Counted from the first letter of the stretch, positions 1-8,771 are shown. The stretch: DNA of 34,275 nucleotides from an uncultured Clostridia bacterium (GCA_946499275.1 CAMMRL010000028.1:1-34275); one strand, 5' to 3'. The notes: generated by a model from the letters alone, not told the origin. Numbers and translations are program-made.

Positions 1-1258
1 ACGCCTTGCCAGGAACGGCCATAGAACATCTCGTTCTTCATTCTTCCAAAAAATCCTTCACAGGCTGAATTGTCTGGAGAACATCCCTTTTTAGACATTG
101 ACCTGACCAGCCCGCTCTGTCCATTCGCTCGATCCAGCCGGGCCATTGGTAGTGACATCCCCGATCCGAATGGACGATGGGGTGTGCGTTTTGCGGAAGA
201 GTGCGGATTGCGCAATCAAGCATCGTATTGACCAGTTGTGCGTCTGGCCTACGGCTAATGCTCCATGCCACCGGCATACCGTCATAGCAATCGATCATCG
301 GGGACAGATATACCTTTCCCGCTGGGATAGAGAACTCTGTCACATCGGTCAGCCACTTCTGGTTTGGTTTGTCGGCTTTGAAATCCCTTTGGATGACATT
401 CGGAACTTCCGGGCTGATTTCTCCTTTGTAGGAGCAGTATTTCTTTTCGCTTTTGCCTTTCACTCGCCACCCATTTTCACGCATGATTCTCCGTATTACC
501 TTTTCCGACAGTATGTAACCCCCTCGGTTCAATACCATCTTAATTCTACGATACCCATATCGTTGTTTGTTATCATGGAATATCGCTGCAATAGCCCTGC
601 GATCATCTTCGTGTTTTGCAGAAAAACTGACACGTGTTCTTTGATAGTAGTAGCTGCTCTTCGCCATTTTAAGTTTTTCTTGTAAGGCAGGCAGTGGATA
701 TTTTCCCTTTAGGGCATCAACAATCACTGCCTTCTCCCTGTTTTTCAGGGGCGCTCTGCTGATGCCGGGGTCTTTTTTTAGCACTTCAATTGTTTCTTTC
801 AAAATATCGATTTCCAGCTGCATATCCTGGATTTTTGCGTTTAGCTCATCAAGTTCCCTTGAGGATGCAGGCTTGTCTCCTGTCAGTTTTCCTCTGCTTC
901 TCTCCTTAGGTGGATTCAGTAACGCTGATGCACCTTTCTGGATGTATTTCCGCCGCCATGCATATATACTGGCCGTGCTGTACCCCACTTCATTTGATAC
1001 TGATTGTACATCTTCTCCCAGTTCAAAGCAACGATGTAATACTTCAAGTTTTAACTCCAGAGGAGGATGTCTGGGGTGTTCCGGTGTATTATAGCCTCGA
1101 AAGGTGCACTTTTCTTCGGGAAGCATCCGGTTCCGATTGATCCAGTTATACAGAGTTTGCCTGCGTGCCGGATATCCGAGAATCGCTATTGTTCGTGTTA
1201 CGGATTTGGTTTCTTTGTAAACTTCAAGTGCTCTGCGATACTCTTCTTCTGAATACAT
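1..1258 (-). pseudogene. IS3-family transposase, frameshifted before the catalytic Glu, 3' end off window
   Basis: This is a DDE transposase that cuts and joins the ends of its own element. The N-terminal about 130 residues carry two helix-turn-helix segments (around YNWINR and YAWRRKY), followed by a coiled-coil-like stretch and the integrase core. The first Asp is in WLTDVTEF and the second in HSDRGCHYQ. After ERMDRAG the annotated frame turns to nonsense (WSGQCLKRDVL), while another minus-strand frame continues with a perfect family match (LVRSMSKKGCS, then SACEGFFGRMKNE with the catalytic Glu) to the window edge. One base appears to be missing near position 110, in the GGCTGG run of the minus strand. 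OrfA and OrfB parts are in one frame. As written, the protein lacks the Glu and should be inactive, unless the missing base is a sequence error. Confidence 0.85.
772..780 (-). other. A7G slippery sequence at the OrfA/OrfB boundary
   Basis: The minus strand reads CTA AAA AAA GAC at the end of the coiled coil, which is the position where two-ORF IS3 elements use an A6G-type heptamer for -1 frameshifting. Here the main ORF already runs through in frame. A -1 slip would instead end after about 18 codons at a TGA and give a roughly 180-residue OrfA-like product. Sequence seen directly; function inferred. Confidence 0.45.
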
Positions 1259-1326
1259 GGCTTATCCCTTCCACGGGTATTCAGTCCAACTTCTTGTCCG
1301 CACACCCGGCTCACACTTTCGCCAAA

Positions 1327-1722
1327 CTATAAAATAAAAATTCCGTTATCTATCTTATTCATCAATAGAAAAAGTCTGCCGCGGAGAAGTTCGCATTCTT
1401 TTTTCAGTTGTTCGTTTTCTTCTGTAAGCCTGTCAATTCTGGATATATATGCTGATATTTCTTCTTGCTGATTTTTTCTGACCACTCGCCTTTTGGGTAT
1501 TGTTTTTTGTTCTTTCGCTGCGAGCTGGTCTTGAATTAGATCTCGTACGTGAGGTTTGGCAAATACAGACCGGCTTAGTCCAGAATATGCCATCAAGTTT
1601 TTTATATTTATCCGGCAGCCTTCGGCCTTTAAATCCTTCATAGCACGAAGGACTTTTTCAATGGTTTGCTGTCTCATCTGTTCCTGTTTTTGAATTAATG
1701 CCGGCGGTAATTCCCGTTTCAT
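1327..1722 (-). CDS. TnpC-like small transposition protein (DUF6262-like)
   Basis: A 131-residue charged protein. The first half looks helical with a possible DNA-binding segment (IEKVLRAMKDLKAEG, then LMAYSGLSRSVFAKPHVRD, resembling a helix-turn-helix). The second half, from about residue 90, is a coiled coil (ISRIDRLTEENEQLKKECELLRGRL). This size and layout match the TnpC protein of Tn554-type elements, which helps orient transposition but is not a recombinase. Its ATG overlaps the stop of the preceding recombinase gene by four bases (ATGA), so it is translationally coupled. The stop codon lies about a dozen bases from the IS3 end, and the protein looks complete. Confidence 0.75.
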   Translation of the reverse strand: MKRELPPALIQKQEQMRQQTIEKVLRAMKDLKAEGCRINIKNLMAYSGLSRSVFAKPHVRDLIQDQLAAKEQKTIPKRRVVRKNQQEEISAYISRIDRLTEENEQLKKECELLRGRLFLLMNKIDNGIFIL

Positions 1723-3239
1723 GGTGTGGGTTCCTCCTTCCGCACTTTTTGAATGATTTGTTGGAACCGATCCGCAATCTCTGAGAAATTGGCTTCCATT
1801 ATGCTGTAGTTCTTGAATTTTTCCGCCTTATCCCTCCAAGCCTTTGCCTGCTCCTCAAAATAGGGGAGCTGTTCTTTTTCGGGGATAAAATGGACGCACT
1901 CCAGGCAGTTCCACATATCGCTTCGGCAGTGGGTGATATCGGCACAAATACCGCCGGGCACACGGTGGGCACGCAAATTCGCCAAAAGTCGCGCCACGGT
2001 AATCGCATCCATATTCAAAATCCTGCCGCCGAACAGGATATAGGGGGAGCCCTTTTCGGGTGTTTCACAAAAATATTCCCGTGGTTCGGACAAGGTTTCC
2101 GGAAACAAATCCAGATGGGCATAGGAGGCATAAATCATCGCACTGCCGTGATGGGCGGTCATTTCAGCGATCTGTGCAAGCGTAAAACCTGCACGGAGCC
2201 GGTCTGTGATGCCGTTGTGCCGGAATTGATGCGTGGTAACTGTATATATCTCTCCGCTTTCATCCCGTATGTCAAACTCCCGGCATATTTTCTGAAAACT
2301 GTCTCTTACCTGTACATAAGTGAGCGGCCCATATACATCCTTATAGCATATCTTCCCATTCCGATACCGCATACTTTGGCGGCGGGTGAATAGCGTTCCT
2401 TGCTTGTCAGATGGAAGGAACTCCTGATAGGAATGGGCCGCTTTCTGCTGTTCCCGAATAAGCGCCAGGAGATATCCTCCTATTCCTTCGTCGTGAATAT
2501 GGATGATCCGTAAAAGAGGTTCTTTGTAACCACCGTTTTGTTTCCAGGTGGGAATCGTTAAACAATAATGTCCGTCAAATGGTTTCAGGCAATCAATTTC
2601 CATGCCGAGAATTTCACTGATTCTGGATGGGATTAAGCGCAGCAGCCAGTAGACTGTCCGGATGGGCAACGGGACGGATTCCTTCATAAAAACCATATCC
2701 AGCTGCCTTGCTACAAAGTCTGGGATGTACTTGTAGTCCAGCCTTTCGCCGGCTGTATAGGGGTTTTTGTATAATGGGTTGTGGAAGGGAATACCGTCAT
2801 ATCCATTCATGATATGCAGAAAATTTTCGGCTGCCGCCCATATGGTATAGCGGGTGTTTTCGGTATAGCTTCTATTGTCCAGAAAACTCTTAAAGTCTGA
2901 TGCGGTCACATAATCGATATCGGAAAGCGGCGCACCGTTGAGAAACTGCAGAAATATCGCAATATTTCGAATACGGCAGCTTATCGTGTAAACGCCGACT
3001 CCGTTAATTAAGCGGATCAACGCATAGTATTTGACCATGTCCCTATATAGTTTGGGAATCTGCCGGAAACTGATATTGACATGCTTTTTGTTATGAGAAC
3101 GGTTTTTCAGATGCTTTTCACAGTACCAGCAGTCATCCTCAAATGATATACTGTCTGATAAGGAGCAAAGAAAGTCCCGGTATCGCCGTTTTTCATATTC
3201 CTGATACCGCTCATTTGTTTTGGAACTGGTTATCGCCAT
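1719..3239 (-). CDS. Tyrosine recombinase, third of the trio
   Basis: A 506-residue site-specific recombinase of the phage-integrase fold. The N-terminal part has two Cys and His residues (WYCEKHLKNRSHNKKH) that could bind metal. A core-binding domain follows. The catalytic domain shows the first Arg in LIPSRISEILGME, the HxxR box as THQFRHNG, the second His in HHGSAMIYASYAH and the nucleophile Tyr in the same stretch. The C-terminal tail holds a Cys cluster (CADITHC, WNCLEC) typical of large Tn554-type recombinases. The ATG at 3239 has a GAGAGGTG site just upstream and lies three bases past the stop of the previous gene. All catalytic residues seem present, so it is probably active. Confidence 0.85.
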   Translation of the reverse strand: MAITSSKTNERYQEYEKRRYRDFLCSLSDSISFEDDCWYCEKHLKNRSHNKKHVNISFRQIPKLYRDMVKYYALIRLINGVGVYTISCRIRNIAIFLQFLNGAPLSDIDYVTASDFKSFLDNRSYTENTRYTIWAAAENFLHIMNGYDGIPFHNPLYKNPYTAGERLDYKYIPDFVARQLDMVFMKESVPLPIRTVYWLLRLIPSRISEILGMEIDCLKPFDGHYCLTIPTWKQNGGYKEPLLRIIHIHDEGIGGYLLALIREQQKAAHSYQEFLPSDKQGTLFTRRQSMRYRNGKICYKDVYGPLTYVQVRDSFQKICREFDIRDESGEIYTVTTHQFRHNGITDRLRAGFTLAQIAEMTAHHGSAMIYASYAHLDLFPETLSEPREYFCETPEKGSPYILFGGRILNMDAITVARLLANLRAHRVPGGICADITHCRSDMWNCLECVHFIPEKEQLPYFEEQAKAWRDKAEKFKNYSIMEANFSEIADRFQQIIQKVRKEEPTP

Positions 3240-3242
3240 ATT

Positions 3243-5471
3243 TCACCTCTCACTTTCCAGAATGGTTTGGGTCATTTCCCGATAGGCGTCCAGCAAATGC
3301 TTTTCCTGCCGATATTCCATAAAATCCTCATAATCGCGGATGCCTTCTGTCCGATAGGTTTCCAGTAGAGCTTGTACTGTCTGCTTCTGAGAATCGAGCA
3401 GTGCATACCAATAGGGCAGATACTTTTTGCCGGTACAAAGCTGCCGGCAGGCAACGCAGTGGTACAGCCTGTTACGATTTTTGCAACCGCCCTCTGACAG
3501 CTTTTTTGCACAGAATCCGAGTTCCACTCTACGCTGTCCGAGACGAAAATCCACATAGAGCTGCCGGCGTTCCTCTGCCGTAAATTGATTGAGCGATTCG
3601 TTCGATAAAAGAACGTCAAACTGGTTTTTGAAGAAATCCCTGTTGAGATCAGCCAGTTTCATTGTTTTAACCTCGGCGTAGTACTTGGCAGCGGTTGACG
3701 CGTCCAGGTGCCCCAGCTGATAGGTGAGTTCCTCAGCCGTAGCGCCGTTTTCAATCATGGTTACCGCCAATGTCTTGCGGCACTGTCTGCTACTGAAATG
3801 CCAAAGAACTCCGCTTTCATCCCGGATTGCATATTGTTCTATCAGCTTGTTGATTCTGACGACAAAATATGTTGTATTAAATACAGGAGTTTTGTTCCAG
3901 GTGTGCCTATATAGAAAAATATACGGTAGATTGTACGCGGCACGCAGGGCCTTTGTCTTTTCCGACTGCTGTGCTATTTGGGTCGCAAGATCCTCTGATA
4001 TGTATACATAGTGATAATCCTCAATCCCGGCGCGTCGGCGTGCGGTCAGCGATTTGTAGGGAGTGTAGCGGAGCTTCACCTTTCCTTCATGCCGTGCCTT
4101 CTCCAGACAGGATTCCTCCAGAAATGCGACTTCTTTGGCCCGCATTCCTGTCTCCATAAAAATCTGGAATACCAGCTGGTCTTCTTCCGGCAGTTCGTGC
4201 AAATGTGCTTCAATTTGTGCCAGTATTTTATCCGGTATATAAGGTGTATTACGGTTGTATTGATGTGCATTCGCAAATGTGAGATCCCGGAATAGGTTTG
4301 CATGCGGCCGGGGTGTTTTGAGAGAGGGATCGCGCTCATCGCACATTAGGTAATCCACTACCATGCGGCAGGCGAAGAAATGCAGCATGAGAGTGGAATG
4401 ACCGATCCCCTTGATATTTTCCAGTGCGGTGTGAAGCATTCGGACATCCGTCTCGTCAATATCGGCAAAATAGTGGATGGACGGATTATGATCGCACAGA
4501 ATATTTACGGCCCGGAATATTAGAGAATAGGTATGTTCGGTGTTTTGAAAGCTTTTGCAATACCGATTCCGAAAATAGTATTTGAGTTCTATGCGTATGG
4601 AGGGGCAGTGGACTTCACTGAAATCAATCGTTCGAAACCGCAGAGAGCCTCCATGACGATAATACAGTACCCACCGATCGGCGTGAATCTCCATTGCGTT
4701 GGCATTCTCCGCAACAAACCGTTTGTTTTGAATCGCAAATTCTTCCTGCGCTATGATTATCAGAAGCTGATAAAAGCGAGCGTTACAGCCGTTAAAGTTT
4801 GTCCGGCTGTCCTCACCGAATACGAAGTTGTTGATTTTCCGCAGACTGATCAATTCCCGACGGGCTGTAAATTGTCGGGCAATCCTCTGCAGGTAACGCC
4901 TGGTTTTCTCCTCGTCTGTCATGATGTAGTCTGTGACATGGCCGGCGCCGATTTTTCTGCTGATGGACTGCAGGCTTGTCCCCTTCTCCATGGCTGCCAG
5001 AAGTAAAGGCGTCCAGTAGTTCTGAAAAGCTTTCAACGCTATCTGTACAAACTCTTTGTTATCCTCCAAATACCGGTGTGCCGACTTAAAATTCGTTGTG
5101 ACAGGATACGATTCGCAGTTCAGCATCCCTTTCAAAATGTCGGGAATACCAACAAGGATGGATTGAGGCGCCATTTCACGCTCGGCCCATTCTGTAGCAT
5201 ACACGTTGGCATAATAGGTATAGCAGCGTTTAAAGTGGGATTTCCAAAGCATGCCGAGACGGATAAAAGCGCTCAGTCCCAAAAAGTGGAAGACCTCACT
5301 CAAGCAGGAAAGGTTGGTGCGGTAAGTTTCTTCTGTCAAAATCTCGCGATAGCATTGGATAACTCTGCAAAATTTCTCATAAGAGTGGCTCTTATCGTAT
5401 CTGGTAGAAAAATCCGAACCGTCTATACGCCATTTGGTCATGGCGCCGTCACGCCCGAGGTATTCAATCAT
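3243..5471 (-). CDS. tnpB: Large tyrosine recombinase, TnpB-like, second of the trio
   Basis: About 742 residues from the ATG at 5471, which overlaps the stop of the upstream recombinase by eight bases with GGAG directly before it. A TTG at 5501 is the alternative start. The C-terminal catalytic domain shows the first Arg in METGMRAKEVAFLE and the end of the active site in LGHLDASTAAKYYAEV, with the Tyr. The usual HxxR box reads SSRQCRKTLA, so Arg seems to replace His there. A Cys-rich tail (GFCAKKL, GGCKN, YHCVACRQLC) follows and may bind zinc. Length is somewhat above the roughly 630 residues of Tn554 TnpB, and the long N-terminal half is not recognised. It probably acts together with the other two recombinases. 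Confidence 0.85.
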   Translation of the reverse strand: MIEYLGRDGAMTKWRIDGSDFSTRYDKSHSYEKFCRVIQCYREILTEETYRTNLSCLSEVFHFLGLSAFIRLGMLWKSHFKRCYTYYANVYATEWAEREMAPQSILVGIPDILKGMLNCESYPVTTNFKSAHRYLEDNKEFVQIALKAFQNYWTPLLLAAMEKGTSLQSISRKIGAGHVTDYIMTDEEKTRRYLQRIARQFTARRELISLRKINNFVFGEDSRTNFNGCNARFYQLLIIIAQEEFAIQNKRFVAENANAMEIHADRWVLYYRHGGSLRFRTIDFSEVHCPSIRIELKYYFRNRYCKSFQNTEHTYSLIFRAVNILCDHNPSIHYFADIDETDVRMLHTALENIKGIGHSTLMLHFFACRMVVDYLMCDERDPSLKTPRPHANLFRDLTFANAHQYNRNTPYIPDKILAQIEAHLHELPEEDQLVFQIFMETGMRAKEVAFLEESCLEKARHEGKVKLRYTPYKSLTARRRAGIEDYHYVYISEDLATQIAQQSEKTKALRAAYNLPYIFLYRHTWNKTPVFNTTYFVVRINKLIEQYAIRDESGVLWHFSSRQCRKTLAVTMIENGATAEELTYQLGHLDASTAAKYYAEVKTMKLADLNRDFFKNQFDVLLSNESLNQFTAEERRQLYVDFRLGQRRVELGFCAKKLSEGGCKNRNRLYHCVACRQLCTGKKYLPYWYALLDSQKQTVQALLETYRTEGIRDYEDFMEYRQEKHLLDAYREMTQTILESER

Positions 5472-6633
5472 CTCCGTCACCGATTTTATTATGCCGGTCA
5501 AATGCTGCGTTTGCCATAATCTCGCTGTTGAATTTCATGTATGGCTGCATGGAATTAATGCTTTTCCAGCCGAAATGATACAAAAGCTCGGCCTCTGATT
5601 TCCGTTCTGCGGGATTTAATGCACCGTTTTCCAGCAATTCCATGACCTTAGTGCTTCGTCCGCTGTGCGTACGGATTTTGCTGGGATCCATCCCGGCACG
5701 CCGGGCGCAGCCCTTTAAAACCGCGAGGTAATTGGGATATGCGACTGGCATCCCAAAGTTTTTCCCTTTTCGAAGGTTGAGAAAAATCCATTCGGTAATA
5801 ATGCCGCTCTGGTTTTCCGCAGCGGCGCGTTCTTCATAAAGATACCGATCCAAAACATGCCCCGTTTCATCGGATATACGGATTTTGCGCAGCCGGTTTT
5901 CTCCGTTTATAGGGGCCGTCTGACGCATTTTCGATCTTGACGGCTGTATCAGACGCTTTGTGGAATCATAATCGGAAAGGCGCATGCTAAGCACCTCATC
6001 GATGCGGAATCCTTCCAGGGTAAGCCGAAAGATCGCTTCATCCCGCAGGGTTAAAAAATGAGCGCATAAGCTTTTTATCTCAGATGGCGTATACCATTTT
6101 ATGTATGAGCGGCTGCTTTTCGTACGGGGAAGCAGCCGTTTGATAATATATTGATAATCGTATCGGTAAATTTGCCCGAATAAATAGGAATGGACTGCTG
6201 TACGCCCACCTTTTTGCATATGAAATTTCATCTTTGTTTCTTCGTTTTGCTCCAGCCATTTGTAGAACTCAGTTATGACGGTAAGATATCCTTGCAGGGT
6301 ACTGAAGCAGAGATTTTGGGAAGGATCGGTTATTTTCAGGTCGTTTAAATCGCCGTAAATCAGAAAGTCGAGAAACCGCTGTACATGCCGGTTGGTGGCA
6401 TGGGTATACTCTATTGCCTCGTATTCATGCAGGAAGTTGAAAAAGACGGATAGTTTTACTGCACTGTTTCGGCCGCTGCCCAGTTTATTAACGCTTTTCA
6501 TTTCAATAAACCGGTTGGGCGTCAGCATGGGAAGTAGATTGTCGGTCAGCATAAACCGGAGGACAGGTGCTCCATCCTTTGTTTCCAGCAAAAAGCGCTT
6601 GACTTGAAAACGCCGTTTACTCTTGTTCGCCAT
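5464..6633 (-). CDS. tnpA: Tyrosine recombinase, TnpA-like, first of the trio
   Basis: A 389-residue site-specific recombinase from the ATG at 6633, chosen because AAGGAG lies at 6642-6647 and because a promoter at 6668-6696 would place transcription start downstream of the longer open frame's first ATG. The N-terminal SAM-like DNA-binding domain covers roughly residues 30-140. The catalytic domain shows the first Arg in LEGFRIDEVLS, the HxxR box as THSGRSTK, a His in LLYHFGWKS and the Tyr in MQPYMKFNS. It is the first gene of the four-gene unit and matches Tn554 TnpA in size and place. Family members cut and rejoin DNA through a covalent Tyr link. Confidence 0.85.
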   Translation of the reverse strand: MANKSKRRFQVKRFLLETKDGAPVLRFMLTDNLLPMLTPNRFIEMKSVNKLGSGRNSAVKLSVFFNFLHEYEAIEYTHATNRHVQRFLDFLIYGDLNDLKITDPSQNLCFSTLQGYLTVITEFYKWLEQNEETKMKFHMQKGGRTAVHSYLFGQIYRYDYQYIIKRLLPRTKSSRSYIKWYTPSEIKSLCAHFLTLRDEAIFRLTLEGFRIDEVLSMRLSDYDSTKRLIQPSRSKMRQTAPINGENRLRKIRISDETGHVLDRYLYEERAAAENQSGIITEWIFLNLRKGKNFGMPVAYPNYLAVLKGCARRAGMDPSKIRTHSGRSTKVMELLENGALNPAERKSEAELLYHFGWKSINSMQPYMKFNSEIMANAAFDRHNKIGDGDD

Positions 6634-6667
6634 GCCGATCATCTCCTTGTACATTTTACATGCTTCT

Positions 6668-6696
6668 ATTATATCTTGTTTCATTATTTGATGCAA
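6668..6696 (-). promoter_or_regulatory. Promoter of the Tn554-like element
   Basis: On the minus strand TTGCAT is followed after 17 bases by TATAAT. The expected start is near 6661, giving a leader of about 28 bases with AAGGAG before the ATG at 6633. The surrounding DNA is very AT-rich, so some chance matches are expected. Confidence 0.65.
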
Positions 6697-6727
6697 TATC
6701 GTATAAACTTATATCATATACAATTTA

Positions 6728-7177
6728 TTAAGAAAACACGGCCTCCAGCTTGGCGGGCGTGATCCCGCGGATTTCCAGCAATCGCTCCGGCTCATTTTCC
6801 AGCACCTTCAGTGCATCCGCCCCAAAGCGGCCGACAATCAGCTCGGCAGTCTTTTCTCCCACGCCTTTGATGAGGCGGGAGGAAAGATACCCCTGTACGC
6901 CGTCTTTGGTCTGCGGCACAATTTCTTCGCACTGCTGAACCTGAAGCTGATAACCGTGTTTCCCGTTCTGCCACTCTCCGTCAAGACGCATACTGACCTT
7001 ATCGGTGCGGGGCAGTTCGTATCCCACCGCCACAAAACGGATCAGGTGGTCGCGGTGTTTATACGCACTTCTGGCCTGCTGGGGGATGCTTTGGTCGGAG
7101 GTTTTCACACTGATGATACAGTATTTGCTGGCAGGATTATAGAAGATCGTCCTGTCGTACACGCCGAGATAGCTCAT
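6728..7177 (-). pseudogene. recD2: RecD2-like helicase, N-terminal fragment cut by the Tn554-like element
   Basis: 149 residues remain from the ATG at 7177, which has GGGGGTGGAG upstream. They match the N-terminal OB-fold and helix-hairpin-helix part of RecD2/YrrC helicases (GEWQNGKHGYQLQV, then LIKGVGEKTAELIVGRFG and RLLEIRGITPAKLEAV). Full RecD2 is about 740 residues and carries the ATPase motor further on; none of it is here. The frame ends in AVFS-stop at the edge of the Tn554-like element, so insertion is the simplest cause. The rest of the gene would be expected on the far side of that element, beyond position 1. It lies 82 bases after the YqaJ-like gene on the same strand and probably shared its transcript. 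The remaining fragment cannot unwind DNA. Confidence 0.8.
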
Positions 7178-7259
7178 GCACTCCACCCCCTGATTTTTTG
7201 AAAATGGTATCTGTCATCCTTCATTGACAATGGCTTCTTTCTCAAAAATAGGCAAAAAA

Positions 7260-8318
7260 TTAAGCCGCATTTTCTTCCTGCGACTTTTTCACATAGAACC
7301 GGCGGCTTTCCGAAACGGTTACATAATCCTTATAGATATCCGGGTGCTGCGCCTGCAATCGGATTAAATTATCCTTGCTGACGACCGTTCTCTTGACCGG
7401 ATTGTAGGTTACGGTATAGGTTTCGCCTCCGGCAGAACAAACCGCCGTGCAGCTTTTTCCCATCACCGAAACAATCCGTCCTTGCAACCGCTTCATTTCG
7501 TTTTCGATTTTTTTGGATTGTGTGTCCGCCAGCTTTTTCTGTGCCTGCAGTTCCAAAAACCTGGTTACACAGCTTGCCAGCGGTAGGCTTAATTCTACAG
7601 CCGGGGCGCTTGGATCTGCCATACCGGTGTGACGGCTTACACTTTGAATTACCAGGTCACCATCCTCCGTATAGGGAGGCGGTACTTGTTTGAGGACGTG
7701 TTCGTTCCAGAAGATACCCTCCAGAGCAATTAATTCCTCTTCATAGGCTGCGTCGCGTTCAATATGGCGGACAATGACATCGTCTTCGCTGTTGCCGTAC
7801 AGACAGCAGTAAAACACATGGTTTAGGTTCATCACCGCCATGTAGTGCCGCCCCTGGGCTTGATAATTCACGGGGATAGTCTCCTCTCCGTCAATCCACC
7901 AGTTGTCCCTTGCGTTGTAATTGGTCGTCTTAATTTCAAGGATGGCTGTTTCCCCGTTGGGAAGCGTGACAAAATAATCGACGTTGGCAAGCATGTAGGG
8001 ATAAAGCGGATGGTAGTACATCCTCTTATCCTGATAAATCGGGTATCCCGTTTTCTTGTGGAATATTTCCGCCACAAGATCCTCCAGCAGATGTCCGATT
8101 TGAAGCGCTACCCAGTTGTCGGTATCGTCTTTGTACGACACGATATTCAGCTTGTCGTAGTACAAATCCCTTGCAGTGGCAAAAGGGGATATGCCTAAAA
8201 TAATGGAAGCATCGCTGCCGCCTACGCCTTTTCGCCGCCACTCCAACCACTCTTTTTCCGTCAGACCATTTGTATCTACAAGGATCTGCAGATTATAGGT
8301 TGCAACAGCCATATTCAT
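7260..8318 (-). CDS. YqaJ-family recombination exonuclease (lambda exonuclease fold)
   Basis: 352 residues. The family motifs are in order: WLEWRRKGVGGSDASIILG near the N terminus, the Glu in IGHLLEDLVAEIF, the Asp in MLANVDYFVT, the metal-binding LEIKTT and the Gln in YQAQGRHY. These make up the PD-(D/E)xK nuclease core found in phage and plasmid recombination nucleases, which trim double-stranded ends for annealing. The C-terminal about 130 residues form a predicted helical region with a coiled-coil stretch (QAQKKLADTQSKKIENEMKRL). The ATG at 8318 overlaps the stop of a small upstream frame (GCATGA); a second ATG at 8312 is possible. The gene lies on the integrative element with the RecD2 fragment and would help replication or recombination of the element. 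Confidence 0.85.
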   Translation of the reverse strand: MNMAVATYNLQILVDTNGLTEKEWLEWRRKGVGGSDASIILGISPFATARDLYYDKLNIVSYKDDTDNWVALQIGHLLEDLVAEIFHKKTGYPIYQDKRMYYHPLYPYMLANVDYFVTLPNGETAILEIKTTNYNARDNWWIDGEETIPVNYQAQGRHYMAVMNLNHVFYCCLYGNSEDDVIVRHIERDAAYEEELIALEGIFWNEHVLKQVPPPYTEDGDLVIQSVSRHTGMADPSAPAVELSLPLASCVTRFLELQAQKKLADTQSKKIENEMKRLQGRIVSVMGKSCTAVCSAGGETYTVTYNPVKRTVVSKDNLIRLQAQHPDIYKDYVTVSESRRFYVKKSQEENAA

Positions 8319-8479
8319 GCACCCCTGCTTCTGCTCCTGCGAATAAAGGCAGGATAGTGATATACCGTGCGCATGGGATGCTTAGCCCGCTTTCGCGCCT
8401 CCCTTCTCAAAATCTGCTGCTTCAAAACAGCGGGGCGATTTGCCCTCCGTCGGCAATGTGTATGGGTTCGTCTTTTCAT
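8315..8479 (-). CDS. Small basic protein coupled to the YqaJ-like gene (candidate)
   Basis: A 54-codon frame starting at the ATG at 8479, with GAAAGGCGG about ten bases upstream. It ends in TGA overlapping the start codon of the YqaJ-like gene, an arrangement that favours translational coupling. The product is very rich in Arg and Lys (begins MKRRTHTHCRRRANRP, ends RRSRSRGA) and has no recognised domain. It could be a real nucleic-acid-binding peptide, or a short frame that mainly feeds ribosomes to the nuclease gene. Support is only the ribosome site, the overlap and the common strand. Confidence 0.45.
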   Translation of the reverse strand: MKRRTHTHCRRRANRPAVLKQQILRREARKRAKHPMRTVYHYPAFIRRSRSRGA

Positions 8480-8771
8480 TCTGTTTCCGCCTTTCTAAAT
8501 AATATTTCCAAACGCCTGCGGCGTTTTGAGCAATAAAAAAAGCGGGAACAACGTCGTCCGTAAAAACGGTACTATCGCCTGCAAAAATACAGGCCGGCGT
8601 CATTCTCGCTGTGTGGGGATAAAGAGCCCCATAAAAACAAAAAAGCCAGTAATATTTCTGCCGCAAGGCAAAGTAATACCACTGACTGAATACAAACTTA
8701 ACAAAGTGTGCAATGCAGATAAAACCTGCTGTTCCCAGAACGGGAGAAGCACAAAAATCAATTATAAAGAG

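Larger units (their letters stand above)
1..1313 (-). mobile_element. IS3-family insertion sequence, partial at window edge
   Basis: The stretch holds one IS3/IS150-type transposase gene read leftwards, plus about 55 bases upstream of its start. Read on the minus strand, that upstream stretch begins TGAGCCGGGTGTGCGGACAA, which has the 5'-TG form expected of an IS3 terminal repeat, so the element end is placed near 1311-1315. The other end lies beyond position 1, so the inverted repeat partner and target duplication cannot be checked. It sits about 12 bases past the stop codon of the TnpC-like gene, suggesting that it inserted next to or into the end of the Tn554-like element. Confidence 0.75.
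1327..6735 (-). mobile_element. Tn554-like element: three tyrosine recombinases plus TnpC-like protein
   Basis: Four minus-strand genes overlap or nearly touch (6633-5464, 5471-3243, 3239-1719, 1722-1327) behind one promoter at 6668-6696. The order of tyrosine recombinases followed by a small coiled-coil protein is that of Tn554 tnpA-tnpB-tnpC, with a third recombinase between B and C. The unit interrupts a RecD2-like helicase gene: the helicase reading frame ends abruptly at 6728, inside or right next to the element. The exact ends are not defined. The left one should lie near 6700-6740. The right one is near the IS3 insertion at about 1313-1327 or beyond position 1. Confidence 0.7.
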
